From Clostridiales bacterium (lineage in GTDB: Bacteria; Bacillota; Clostridia; Christensenellales; JAISNN01), in the NCBI GenBank assembly GCA_031289755.1, contig JAITOU010000005.1, positions 1 through 54,876 on the forward strand: 54,876 nucleotides of DNA. Reading direction: 5' to 3'. A model generated the notes under the pieces. That model saw only the letters and a list, made by a program, of their open reading frames with translations, made no database searches and had not been told where the DNA came from. A program made the translations under genes and the position numbers. Below are positions 1-7,246 of the stretch, piece by piece; within the stretch, counting starts at the first letter, position 1, and every line of letters begins with the position of its first letter.

Positions 1-2
1 AT

Positions 3-254
3 CAGAAAGAACAGGCAACCTTGCAAGAGCGATTGAAGGCAGTCAACGGCGAGCTTGACAAAGCGAACGACTACGAGGAAAGCATAAAGAAATTGAAAGA
101 GTATGCCGCCGCCTACGCCAACCAAACGGTACTAACCGCCGAAATGCTTAATAAACTGATAACACGGATAGAAATAGGGTATCCGCAACGGTCTGACGGA
201 AAAATACAACAAGAAATCAATATAATTTATAGATTTATTAACACAACTATATAA
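3..254 (+). CDS. C-terminal end of a large serine recombinase (partial, 5' end off window)
   Basis: The reading frame is open at the left edge and ends at the TAA at 252-254, so only about 83 C-terminal residues are visible. They begin with a charged, coiled-coil-like stretch rich in Lys and Glu. A block follows reading VLTAEMLNKLITRIEIGYP, then an IYRFI-type ending. This resembles the tail (DUF4368-like) of large serine recombinases of the TnpX/Tn4451 type found on clostridial integrative elements. The catalytic N-terminal resolvase domain is outside the window. Such genes normally sit at one end of the element they mobilise, which fits the abrupt change to a surface-protein remnant just after the stop. 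The family call rests on the tail only. Confidence 0.6.
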   Translation, partial: QKEQATLQERLKAVNGELDKANDYEESIKKLKEYAAAYANQTVLTAEMLNKLITRIEIGYPQRSDGKIQQEINIIYRFINTTI

Positions 255-263
255 AGGGTGTAC

Positions 264-416
264 CCTTACTATAATGTGTCAAGTATCGAAACGGATGCTT
301 TCGCTGGTTGGACATCAAGTCAGACAATATATATCAAGGGGCGCACTTCAACGCCTTTGGGGTGGAGCAATTTTGGGAGCAATTATTCTTCGGCTAAAAT
401 CGTCTGGAACGCATAA
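264..416 (+). pseudogene. 3' remnant of a repeat-rich surface protein gene
   Basis: There is no credible start codon or ribosome site, yet the frame ending at TAA 414-416 reads ETDAFAGWTSSQTIYIKGRT and finishes with SSAKIVWNA. The pattern 'AF.GW.SSQTIYI.GR...P.GW...AKIVW' is what I know from the C-termini of BspA-like leucine-rich-repeat surface proteins in Clostridia. The 5' part is missing. The frame runs straight out of the recombinase gene after that gene's stop, so the most likely reading is that a mobile element inserted into the surface-protein gene and left its last ~50 codons. Similarity begins near 276-280, which places the junction at about 255-276. Confidence 0.5.
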
Positions 417-570
417 AACAAAACCGCTTTCTCTCACAAAAATACTTCCTTAAAATCCGTCTCTTTTATGCGGTGTCGTAGTGGAGTGGATTTTTAAAGG
501 GATTTTAATGCTTGATTAGAGTTTTTTTTTAAGGTTTTTGACGGTTTTTTGAAATTTTAATAAAAAATGA

Positions 571-599
571 TTGACTTGTACCTTATTTAGTGATATATT
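571..599 (+). promoter_or_regulatory. Promoter of the rpmG-secE-nusG-rplKA operon
   Basis: TTGACT at 571-576 and TATATT at 594-599 are separated by exactly 17 bases. The start of transcription would be near 606, about 40 bases before rpmG. A short dyad (CACC...GGTG at 607-619) lies in the leader. The stretch from 417 to 570 upstream is AT-rich and shows nothing else I can name. Confidence 0.75.
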
Positions 600-644
600 A
601 TATAAGCACCTTTGGGGTGTAATTTTTTTGGAGGTGTTTGCCGT

Positions 645-794
645 ATGCGTACAAAAATTACAATGGCTTGTTCGGAATGTAAACAGAGAAACTATGACGA
701 TATGAAAAATAAAAAGAATACTCCGGACAGACTCGAACTTAAAAAATATTGCAGATTTTGCAAGAAACACACCGTTCATAAAGAAACGAAATAG
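645..794 (+). CDS. rpmG: 50S ribosomal protein L33, zinc-binding form
   Basis: This 49-residue protein begins [17 protein letters not shown] and carries two CxxC pairs (CSEC and CRFC), the zinc-binding C+ form of L33. The start at 645 has a GGAGGTG ribosome site at 630-636 with good spacing; an in-frame ATG at 612 lies upstream of that site and is unlikely. L33 is a small protein of the large ribosomal subunit near the E site. It is the first gene of the unit rpmG-secE-nusG-rplK-rplA, a classical Firmicutes order. The Cys pairs mean that the zinc-free, zinc-starvation paralog is not this one. Confidence 0.95.
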   Translation: MRTKITMACSECKQRNYDDMKNKKNTPDRLELKKYCRFCKKHTVHKETK

Positions 795-814
795 TTTATC
801 AGAGGTGGGATAAA

Positions 815-1264
815 ATGGCAAAAAACCCTAAAAATACCGATGCCGGCACAAGCTCCGGCAATGAAATAACAGTTAAAAAGAGCGACGTAGGCGTAAAGGC
901 AAACAACAAGAGCGCAAAAGAATCGTCCGCTAATTCTGCCATAGCCAAAAGAAGAAATGAGATTATGGAGAGAAGGACGCGTGCGCTTGCTCAAACCTCT
1001 AAAAACAAAAACGTTCAAAGCGGCAAAAAAGACAAGGCTCTTAAAGACGGCGAAAAAAGACCCAACGTATTTGTCAGAGCAGGCAGAGCTATAAAAAGAA
1101 AATTTAAAGAAATGTGGTCGGAACTCAAAAAGGTCACTTGGCCCGAGCCGAAAGAAGCGTTTAAACAAACGCTTGTCGTTTTGGTTGTCGTGGCAAGTTT
1201 TTTGGTCGTTTTGTTTTTGATGGATTTGGGACTTTCAAATCTGCTCAAACTTCTCATAAAATAA
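815..1264 (+). CDS. secE: Preprotein translocase subunit SecE with a long basic N-terminal extension
   Basis: The last ~60 residues are a standard single-span SecE: an amphipathic helix with the ELKKVTWPEPKEA signature, followed by one hydrophobic segment. SecE clamps SecY in the membrane channel. The protein is 149 residues whereas Firmicutes SecE is usually 60-75. The extra ~85 N-terminal residues are rich in Lys, Asn, Ser and Ala, low in hydrophobic residues and probably disordered. The start is supported by GAGGTGGG at 802-809. It lies 20 bases after rpmG and 29 before nusG. The extension is strongly basic, in contrast with the acidic extension of the neighbouring NusG. Confidence 0.93.
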   Translation: MAKNPKNTDAGTSSGNEITVKKSDVGVKANNKSAKESSANSAIAKRRNEIMERRTRALAQTSKNKNVQSGKKDKALKDGEKRPNVFVRAGRAIKRKFKEMWSELKKVTWPEPKEAFKQTLVVLVVVASFLVVLFLMDLGLSNLLKLLIK

Positions 1265-1293
1265 CCGAGAAGATATTTTTTTAGGAGGAGAGC

Positions 1294-2031
1294 ATGAGCG
1301 AAGATATAAAAGAATTTGACGGCGACGAAATATCTGCCGATACTGCGGATATTGCCGCAGACGGCGTTCAAGCGGATATTGCCGCGAATGACGTCCAAGC
1401 GGATACCGCCGAGAATGATGTCCAAGCCGATATTACTGCGGATAACTCCCAAGCGGATACCGCCGAGAATATCGCCGTTGATTCCGATACGGACAAGGTA
1501 AACAAGGACGCCAAATGGTATGTCATTCATACTTATTCCGGCTATGAAAATATGGTTGAACAAAACCTAAAAAAGATGGCGGAGTCCAACAATCTACAAG
1601 ACATGATAACCGACATCGCCATTCCGGTCGAAGAGGATATCGTCGAAAAAGCCAACGGAAAGAAAAAAGTAGTTGAGAGAAAAAAATTTCCCGGCTATGT
1701 CTTTATAAAAATGGTTCATACAAAGCAGATGTGGTACATGGTCACAAGCACAAGAGGCGTTACGGGCTTTGTCGGTCCGGCAAGCCGCGCCATTCCGCTC
1801 TCACAAGAAGAAGTCGTGAGAATGGGACTCGAAAAGATGATAGTGTCGGACGACGTAATTTTTGCGCCTAAGGACAAGGTAAAGGTCATCTCCGGCGCGC
1901 TCGAAAGCTTTATCGGCGAGGTCAAGTCTATAAGCCACGACCGCAAAAAAGCGCACGTACAGATAGCCATGTTCGGCAGAGAGACCGAAGTAGACCTTGA
2001 TTTTTCGCAAATCGAAAAAATCAACATTTAA
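1294..2031 (+). CDS. nusG: Transcription termination/antitermination protein NusG with acidic repeat extension
   Basis: Residues ~70-180 are the NGN domain (AKWYVIHTYSGYENMVEQNL, then the FPGYVFIKM and TRGVTGFVG signatures). The C-terminal ~55 residues are the KOW domain (VKVISGALESFIGEV). NusG binds RNA polymerase and couples it to Rho or ribosomes. The usual length is 175-185; here it is 245 because of an acidic, Ala/Asp-rich N-terminal extension. Much of that extension is five degenerate 9-residue repeats (see the repeat entry). The start has AGGAGGAGAGC directly before ATG. NusG is cotranscribed with secE, as in most bacteria. Confidence 0.95.
   Translation: MSEDIKEFDGDEISADTADIAADGVQADIAANDVQADTAENDVQADITADNSQADTAENIAVDSDTDKVNKDAKWYVIHTYSGYENMVEQNLKKMAESNNLQDMITDIAIPVEEDIVEKANGKKKVVERKKFPGYVFIKMVHTKQMWYMVTSTRGVTGFVGPASRAIPLSQEEVVRMGLEKMIVSDDVIFAPKDKVKVISGALESFIGEVKSISHDRKKAHVQIAMFGRETEVDLDFSQIEKINI
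1348..1482 (+). repeat. Five in-frame 27-bp repeats in the nusG N-terminal extension
   Basis: Units start at 1348, 1375, 1402, 1429 and 1456. They encode DIAADGVQA, DIAANDVQA, DTAENDVQA, DITADNSQA and DTAENIAVD (NusG residues 19-63). The unit length is a multiple of three, so copy changes keep the frame. The repeats are acidic and lack hydrophobic core residues, so they are probably disordered. Confidence 0.9.
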
Positions 2032-2138
2032 TTGACATATCACGCGCAGCTCACAAGGCTTGCGCGCCGATATATATGTGGGAGTGTGTAAATCTATTAT
2101 ACGCACATTAAAACCACGATTTAGTCGGAGGAAATTCT

Positions 2139-2564
2139 ATGGCTAAAAAAATCACGGCAGTAGCAAAGCTACAATTACCCGCAGGCAAAGCGACTCCGGG
2201 ACCACCTGTCGGTTCGACGCTCGGTCCTCACGGTATCAACATTCCTATGTTTACAAAAGAATTTAACGAAAAGACGGCTCATCAAGCAGGGTTGATTATC
2301 CCTGTCGTTATTACGATTTATGCAGACCGTTCCTTTTCGCTCGTCTTTAAGACACCGCCGGCGGCAGTCCTTATCAAAAAGGCTTTAAATCTGCAAAGCG
2401 GTTCGGCAAAGCCGAATAAAGACAAAGTGGGCAAGCTTTCAAAAGAAGCTGTAAAAGAAATCGCTACTATCAAGATGCCGGATTTGACTGCGGCAAGCTT
2501 AGAAGCGGCTATGAGCATGGTTAAGGGCACAGCCCGCAGCATGGGCATAACCGTTGAAGAATAA
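2139..2564 (+). CDS. rplK: 50S ribosomal protein L11
   Basis: The 141-residue protein opens [20 protein letters not shown], continues with the [18 protein letters not shown] motif, and ends with the RNA-binding C-terminal domain ([12 protein letters not shown]). L11 forms the GTPase-associated centre stalk base with 23S rRNA and is the site of thiostrepton action and RelA sensing. The length is standard. The start follows CGGAGG at good distance. It lies 107 bases downstream of nusG and 17 upstream of rplA. Confidence 0.97.
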   Translation: MAKKITAVAKLQLPAGKATPGPPVGSTLGPHGINIPMFTKEFNEKTAHQAGLIIPVVITIYADRSFSLVFKTPPAAVLIKKALNLQSGSAKPNKDKVGKLSKEAVKEIATIKMPDLTAASLEAAMSMVKGTARSMGITVEE

Positions 2565-2581
2565 ACTTTGGAGGTGTAATT

Positions 2582-3265
2582 ATGAAAGGCAAAAAATATG
2601 TTGATTCTCTGAAGCTTATCGAAACGTCTAAGCAATATGACCCGAGCGAGGCTTTGGAGCTAATTCTCAAAACGGCAAAAGCAAAATTTGACGAAACCGT
2701 CGAATTGCACGTCAAATTGGGTGTAGACCCGCGTCACGCAGACCAACAGGTCAGAGGCGTCGTCATACTTCCTAACGGAACGGGCAAAAAGGTAAGAGTT
2801 CTCGTCATAGCAAAGGGCGCGAAAGCCGACGAAGCCACTGCGGCCGGTGCGGAGTTTGTAGGCGCGGAAGATTTAATTCAAAAGATACAGTCCGAAAATT
2901 GGTTCGGCTTCGACGTTTGTATAACGACGCCGGACATGATGGGACTTGTCGGACGTTTGGGTAAGGTTCTCGGACCGAAAGGACTTATGCCAAACCCTAA
3001 GTCGGGTACGGTGACAATGGACGTCGCGAGAGCGGTCAACGACGTAAAATCCGGTAAGGTTGAATATAGAGTTGACAAAACCGCTATCGTACACGTTCCT
3101 ATCGGAAAGGCTTCCTTCGGCAAGGAAAAGCTTCTCGAAAATCTCCAAACGCTTATGGACGCCATTGTCAAGGCAAAACCGTCGGCGGCAAAGGGAACAT
3201 ATCTCAAAAGCATTGCGCTGGCAAGTACGATGGGTCCCGGTATCAAGGTCGCATACAGAGCGTAA
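2582..3265 (+). CDS. rplA: 50S ribosomal protein L1
   Basis: The 227-residue protein has the L1 signatures: [20 protein letters not shown] near the start and [16 protein letters not shown] in the second domain. L1 binds the mobile L1 stalk of 23S rRNA and in many bacteria represses its own mRNA. The start follows GGAGGTG (2571-2577). It is the last gene of the first ribosomal unit: an intrinsic terminator follows 33 bases after the stop. Confidence 0.97.
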   Translation: MKGKKYVDSLKLIETSKQYDPSEALELILKTAKAKFDETVELHVKLGVDPRHADQQVRGVVILPNGTGKKVRVLVIAKGAKADEATAAGAEFVGAEDLIQKIQSENWFGFDVCITTPDMMGLVGRLGKVLGPKGLMPNPKSGTVTMDVARAVNDVKSGKVEYRVDKTAIVHVPIGKASFGKEKLLENLQTLMDAIVKAKPSAAKGTYLKSIALASTMGPGIKVAYRA

Positions 3266-3297
3266 TACGACACGAAGGCCGCAAAGGTCAAGCCGCT

Positions 3298-3345
3298 TTA
3301 TCTGCGGTTTGTCGGCGGCAAATCCGATGTGCAGATAATTTTTTT
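3298..3345 (+). terminator. Intrinsic terminator after rplA
   Basis: TTATCTGC (3298-3305) pairs with GCAGATAA (3331-3338) and is followed by seven T. The 25-base interior contains more pairable bases. It separates rpmG-rplA from the rplJ promoter that starts 21 bases downstream. Confidence 0.75.
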
Positions 3346-3365
3346 GAAATACCGTTAAAATTATT

Positions 3366-3394
3366 TGACATATCGCGCTATTTATAATATAATC
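3366..3394 (+). promoter_or_regulatory. rplJ promoter
   Basis: A perfect TTGACA (3366-3371), a 17-base spacer and a perfect TATAAT (3389-3394). Predicted start of transcription is near 3401, giving a ~160-base leader before rplJ. Confidence 0.85.
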
Positions 3395-3400
3395 TGTTTG

Positions 3401-3544
3401 TTAATTTTTCCAAAGACGGCAAGTATCCGTGATATGCGGATGTAAGCATTGCGCTTGCTCAGGTAAAATAAGCTTTTGTTTATCTTAAAAAACAGCTTTT
3501 TATGCCTTGTTTTGTCTATTTGGAGAAACAAGGCATAATTTTTT
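3401..3544 (+). promoter_or_regulatory. L10-type ribosomal protein leader with intrinsic attenuator
   Basis: The rplJ leader contains CCAAAGACGGCAAG (3410-3423) facing GCTTGCTCAGGTA further down, a layout like the L10 leader to which the L10-(L12)4 complex binds. It ends in a perfect 11-bp hairpin: ATGCCTTGTTT (3502-3512) with AAACAAGGCAT (3526-3536), followed by a T tract reaching 3544. The ribosome site AAAGGAGG begins at 3545. A terminator immediately before the coding region, plus a structured aptamer upstream, suggests that excess L10/L12 favours premature termination. The hairpin is seen; the aptamer identity is inferred. Confidence 0.7.
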
Positions 3545-3559
3545 AAAGGAGGATAATTC

Positions 3560-4075
3560 ATGGCATTATCAAAAGCCGGAAAAACGGAACAATTAGACGA
3601 AATACGTCAAAGACTCTCGGAAGCCTCGTCCTTTGTTCTGCTCAACTATATAGGCATCACTGTCAAAGACGACACCGTTTTTCGTAAAGCTTTCCGCGAA
3701 AAGGGCGTCGAATACAAGGTTTACAAAAACCGTCTGTTAAAAATCGTTCTTAACGAAGCCGGTTACACCGATTTCGATAAATATCTGGAAGGCACGACCG
3801 CTGTCGCTTTCAGCAAAGACCCCGTGTCTGCCGCTGCCGCCGTCACCGAAGGCGCAAAGACCATTCCGCAGATAAAAATCAAATGCGGATTTTTGGAAGG
3901 CGCGTTTTTGGACGCAAACAGTGTCAAGGATTTGGCGGCAATGCCGTCCAAAGAAATCTTGCTTGCTACCTTGCTCGGCGTTATGCAAGCTCCTATCAGG
4001 GGACTCGCAATCAGCCTTAACGCAACTATTGCCGGATTGGCGCGTGCGCTTCAAGCCGTCGCGGATAAGGGTTAA
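3560..4075 (+). CDS. rplJ: 50S ribosomal protein L10
   Basis: The 171-residue protein shows the L10 N-terminal RNA-binding domain (SFVLLNYIGITV; YKVYKNRLLKIVL) and a helical C-terminal tail that holds L7/L12 dimers. L10 is the base of the flexible ribosomal stalk. The start follows AAAGGAGG (3545-3552). It lies downstream of its own promoter and attenuator, and rplL follows after 84 bases. Confidence 0.96.
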   Translation: MALSKAGKTEQLDEIRQRLSEASSFVLLNYIGITVKDDTVFRKAFREKGVEYKVYKNRLLKIVLNEAGYTDFDKYLEGTTAVAFSKDPVSAAAAVTEGAKTIPQIKIKCGFLEGAFLDANSVKDLAAMPSKEILLATLLGVMQAPIRGLAISLNATIAGLARALQAVADKG

Positions 4076-4159
4076 AGCATTTTATATCAAACAAAACAAA
4101 TTACCTATAAAAACAAAAAATAAAAATAAATATTAAAAATTATTCGGAGGAATATAAAA

Positions 4160-4540
4160 ATGGCAGATATTGCAAAAATTTTAGATGAAATAAAAAACCT
4201 AACGGTTATCGACCTTAGCAAGCTCGTTAAGGCTATCGAAGAAGAATTCGGCGTAAGCGCGGCAGCTCCGGCGGCAGTAGCGGTCGCAGCGGCTCCGGGA
4301 GCGGCAGCTCCGGCGGCAGTCGAGGAAAAGACGGAATTTGACGTCGTTTTAAAAGAAGTAGGACCTAACAAGGTTCCTGTAATCAAGGTTGTCAGAGATG
4401 CTACCGGTCTCGGACTCGTAGACGCTAAGGCATTGGTTGACGGAGCTCCTAAGACAATCAAAGAAGGCATCGCAAAGGCAGCGGCAGAAGAAATCGTCGC
4501 AAAATTCAAAGAAGCCGGAGCAACTGCGGAAATAAAGTAA
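4160..4540 (+). CDS. rplL: 50S ribosomal protein L7/L12
   Basis: The 126-residue protein has an N-terminal dimerisation domain ([20 protein letters not shown]), an Ala/Gly/Pro-rich hinge (~residues 38-55) and the C-terminal factor-binding domain with the [16 protein letters not shown] signature. It recruits translation GTPases. The length is normal and the start follows CGGAGG. In most Firmicutes rpoB and rpoC follow; here a terminator and a convergent serA follow instead. Confidence 0.97.
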   Translation: MADIAKILDEIKNLTVIDLSKLVKAIEEEFGVSAAAPAAVAVAAAPGAAAPAAVEEKTEFDVVLKEVGPNKVPVIKVVRDATGLGLVDAKALVDGAPKTIKEGIAKAAAEEIVAKFKEAGATAEIK

Positions 4541-4564
4541 TTTATTTCTCTCATCAAAAGAATC

Positions 4565-4595
4565 AAAGACTGTCCTTTATAGGCGGTCTTTTTTT
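4565..4595 (+). terminator. Intrinsic terminator after rplL
   Basis: AAAGACTGTCC (4565-4575) pairs with GGCGGTCTTT (4582-4591) using two G-U pairs, followed by T residues to 4595. Flanking GAATC...GATTC extends the dyad, so it may work in both directions. Confidence 0.75.
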
Positions 4596-4635
4596 GATTC
4601 GGGGTATTTTTTATTCTATGATAACGATTGTTTCG

Positions 4636-4660
4636 GAGTATTCTATCTTGTAGAATACTC
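4636..4660. repeat. Perfect 10-bp inverted repeat GAGTATTCTA
   Basis: GAGTATTCTA (4636-4645), five bases, then TAGAATACTC (4651-4660). No T tract follows, so it is not a simple terminator. Related AGTATTCTA sites lie upstream of dinB (21068-21161) and of asd (33856-33870). Confidence 0.6.
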
Positions 4661-4698
4661 TGCAATTCGGTAAATAAACGTATTGCTTTAAATAAAAT

Positions 4699-4727
4699 AA
4701 AAGCCGTTTAATAAAAAACGGCTTTTT
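4699..4727 (-). terminator. Terminator after serA, probably bidirectional
   Basis: AAAAGCCGTTT (4699-4709) and AAACGGCTTTTT (4716-4727) form a strong hairpin 22 bases beyond the serA stop. The symmetric A/T flanks allow use from both strands. Confidence 0.75.
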
Positions 4728-4748
4728 GTTTGGTCAAAGCATTACGGT

Positions 4749-5912
4749 CTAATAAAGACTTATCTGTAAAAATCCTTCGATTTTTTCCATTTCGCTCACG
4801 GTCTTTTCGGGGATGATGCTGTCGGTGTCTATTATCATATAACCGAGCTCGCCCTTTGTCGCGCTGACCATATTGGATATATTGATTTTGGACAAGGAGA
4901 GAAACGCCGTAGCTTGGGCTATCATACTGCTTATGTTTTTGTGGGTTATCGTTATTCTGTATTGACCGCTTCTTTGAAGCGAAACGGACGGATAGTTGAC
5001 GCTGTTGGTGATATTTCCGTTTTCGAGATAATCTTTGAGCTGTCTTGCCGCCATTATGGCGCAATTATCTTCGGCTTCGGGAGTTGACGCGCCGAGATGC
5101 GGTATTGAGATGATGTTTTCCTTGCCCAGAACCTCGTCCGTCGGGAAGTCGGTCACATATTTATCGACATTGCCCGAAGAAACGGCGGCGATTATGTCGG
5201 CTGTGTTGACAAGCTCGCCTCTCGCACAGTTTATTATCTTGACTCCGGCCTTCATTTTTGCAATTGACACGGTATTTATCATGTCCTGTGTGGACGGCAG
5301 GAGCGGTAAGTGCAGTGTGATATAGTCGCATTTTGCATAAAGCTCGTTGATATCCTTTGCACGTTTGACCTTGTTGTTGAGAGTCAGCGCTGCGTCAACA
5401 CTCAGATACGGGTCGTAGCCGAGAACGTCCATATCAAGACCTATGGCGGCGTTTGCGACAAGTATGCCTATCGCGCCTAAGCCGACGACGCCGAGAGTTT
5501 TGCCGGCTATTTCCGGCCCGACAAATTGATTTTTATATTTTTCGACGAGCTTAGGGACTTCTTCGCCTTTGCCTTTTTGCCGTTCAGCCCAAGCTATCGA
5601 CTCCGAAACCTTTCTCGACGCCAGCATGAGCGCGCATATTACAAGCTCCTTGACGGCGTTTGCATTTGCGCCCGGCGTATTAAAGACGACGATGTTTTTT
5701 TGCGTCATTTTGTCTATCGGGATATTGTTGACGCCCGCACCGGCGCGTGCGACGGCTTTGAGATTTTTGCCCGTTTCAAAGTCCGCCATTTTGAAGCTGC
5801 GGACGATTATGCCGTCAGCGTCGTCCTTAGGGTTTTCGGTATACGCATACGAATTGTCAAAAATGCCGTTGATTTCGTTGCTTATTTCGTTCAGCTTTAA
5901 TATTTTGTACAT
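4749..5912 (-). CDS. serA: D-3-phosphoglycerate dehydrogenase
   Basis: The enzyme oxidises 3-phosphoglycerate to 3-phosphohydroxypyruvate, the first step of serine synthesis. The 387-residue protein has the NAD-binding Rossmann motif (LGVVGLGAIGILVANAA, ~145-160), the CARGELVN block with the catalytic Arg, and HLGASTPEAED with the catalytic His. A C-terminal ACT domain (from ~320, YRITITHKNISSMIAQ) is typical of serine-sensing forms. The start has AAGGAGC at proper distance. It is the second gene of serC-serA with only 15 bases between them. The short form without the extra intervening domain is normal for anaerobes. Confidence 0.95.
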   Translation of the reverse strand: MYKILKLNEISNEINGIFDNSYAYTENPKDDADGIIVRSFKMADFETGKNLKAVARAGAGVNNIPIDKMTQKNIVVFNTPGANANAVKELVICALMLASRKVSESIAWAERQKGKGEEVPKLVEKYKNQFVGPEIAGKTLGVVGLGAIGILVANAAIGLDMDVLGYDPYLSVDAALTLNNKVKRAKDINELYAKCDYITLHLPLLPSTQDMINTVSIAKMKAGVKIINCARGELVNTADIIAAVSSGNVDKYVTDFPTDEVLGKENIISIPHLGASTPEAEDNCAIMAARQLKDYLENGNITNSVNYPSVSLQRSGQYRITITHKNISSMIAQATAFLSLSKINISNMVSATKGELGYMIIDTDSIIPEKTVSEMEKIEGFLQISLY

Positions 5913-5927
5913 TTTGCTCCTTAAAAT

Positions 5928-7001
5928 TTACTTGTTTTCAAGCTCGAATTTTTTCATGAAAGCTATAAGTTTTTTTACGCCTTCTATCGGCATAGCGTTG
6001 TAGACGGACGCTCTCATACCGCCGACGGTTTTGTGTCCGGCGAGAGTGAGAAGGTTTTGGGCTTCGGCTTCTTTTATAAATTTTTTGTCAAGGTCGCCGT
6101 TCGGTGAGAGAAAAGGAATGTTCATGAGCGAACGGTCTTTTTTATTGACATTATTGACATAAAAAGCGGAATTGTCTATAAAATCATATAGCAGTCCGGC
6201 TTTTTCTTCGTTGATTTTTTGTATAGCCGAGATACCGCCGAGCTTTTTTAGATAGCGGAGATTGAGCATCGACATATATACAGCCAGACACGGCGGAGTA
6301 TTAAAAAGACTGTCTGCCGACGACTGAGTGTAATAATTGAGCATTTTAGGGCAGTTAGGCAAGTCCTTTGTGATAAGGTCCTTGCGTATTATTACTACGG
6401 TCAAGCCTGCCGGTCCGATGTTTTTTTGCGCTCCGGCGTATATCAGACCAAATTTGCCGACGTCTATGACTTCGCTCAATATATTTGACGACATATCGGC
6501 GACAAGCGGAGCTTTTGTGTCGGGAAGCTTTGTGTATTTTGTGCCGTATATCGTATTATTCGTCGTTATGTGGACATAATCCGTTCCGTCTCTGAATATC
6601 GAAGCCGGTAATTCGGGTATATAGGTAAATACCGCTTGCTTAGAAGATGCGACTGCGGCGATATCGCCGTGCGGCAGAGCTTGCGAATAGGCACGTTCTG
6701 ACCAATGACCGGTGATTACATAATCGGCTTTGCCTTTTTTGATGAGATTGAGCGGAACGGCGTCAAACTGCTGCGACGCGCCGCCTTGTAAGAGTAAAAC
6801 GTCGTAATCGTCGGATATCTTCATCAATTCTTTTAAGGTCGTAATAAATTCGGTATGTATTTCCGAATAGTCCTTTGACCTGTGGCTCATTTCCGCGACG
6901 CACAACCCCGAATCCTTATAAGACAGCATATTGTCTTGCGTTTCCTTTAAGGTGTCCTCAAAAAGCATCGAAGGTCCTGCTGAAAAATTGTAAGCTCTCA
7001 T
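5928..7001 (-). CDS. serC: Phosphoserine aminotransferase
   Basis: This PLP enzyme makes 3-phosphoserine from 3-phosphohydroxypyruvate and glutamate. The 357-residue protein starts MRAYNFSAGPSMLFEDTL, the family signature, and has the PLP-binding lysine in AGAQKNIGPAG (~190-200) and the substrate-binding HKTVGGMRASVYNAM near the C-terminus. It is the first gene of serC-serA. The start is preceded by AAGGAAT. A palindrome and a promoter lie upstream (see those entries). Confidence 0.95.
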   Translation of the reverse strand: MRAYNFSAGPSMLFEDTLKETQDNMLSYKDSGLCVAEMSHRSKDYSEIHTEFITTLKELMKISDDYDVLLLQGGASQQFDAVPLNLIKKGKADYVITGHWSERAYSQALPHGDIAAVASSKQAVFTYIPELPASIFRDGTDYVHITTNNTIYGTKYTKLPDTKAPLVADMSSNILSEVIDVGKFGLIYAGAQKNIGPAGLTVVIIRKDLITKDLPNCPKMLNYYTQSSADSLFNTPPCLAVYMSMLNLRYLKKLGGISAIQKINEEKAGLLYDFIDNSAFYVNNVNKKDRSLMNIPFLSPNGDLDKKFIKEAEAQNLLTLAGHKTVGGMRASVYNAMPIEGVKKLIAFMKKFELENK

Positions 7002-7032
7002 TTTTTATTCCTTATTATAAGTTATTTCATAT

Positions 7033-7091
7033 CCGTAAAGTTTACGGTAAATGAACAAGACTATTATAAAATAATACAAAAAATTAATCAA
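7033..7091 (-). promoter_or_regulatory. Predicted serC promoter with palindromic site
   Basis: Read on the minus strand, TTGATT (7091-7086) and TATAAT (7068-7063) have a 17-base spacer. Just downstream, within the predicted leader, lies the near-perfect 15-bp palindrome CCGTAAAGTTTACGG (7033-7047), a plausible operator. The -35 match is only 4 of 6. Confidence 0.45.
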
Positions 7092-7153
7092 GCAAATCAT
7101 TTATAATTTAATAAATATCCATAAAAAAATATCCCGAATTGATTTTATTATCA

Positions 7154-7192
7154 TAAAAAAGAACAAACAGGAAAATGTATAAATCCTGTTTG
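7154..7192 (-). terminator. Terminator after the nucleotidyltransferase gene
   Basis: CAAACAGGA (7164-7172) and TCCTGTTTG (7184-7192) form a 9-bp stem. On the minus strand it is followed by TTCTTTTTT. Confidence 0.65.
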
Positions 7193-7246
7193 GGCAGCGT
7201 TATTAAGCGTCGAGCTGTCGGACGGCTTCCGAAATTCCGCAGGCTT

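Noticed and set aside
516..1563. Long open frames on the minus strand opposite secE-nusG and similar shadows elsewhere
   Set aside because: They lack ribosome sites and family signatures, overlap strongly supported genes, and mirror the codon pattern of the real strand.
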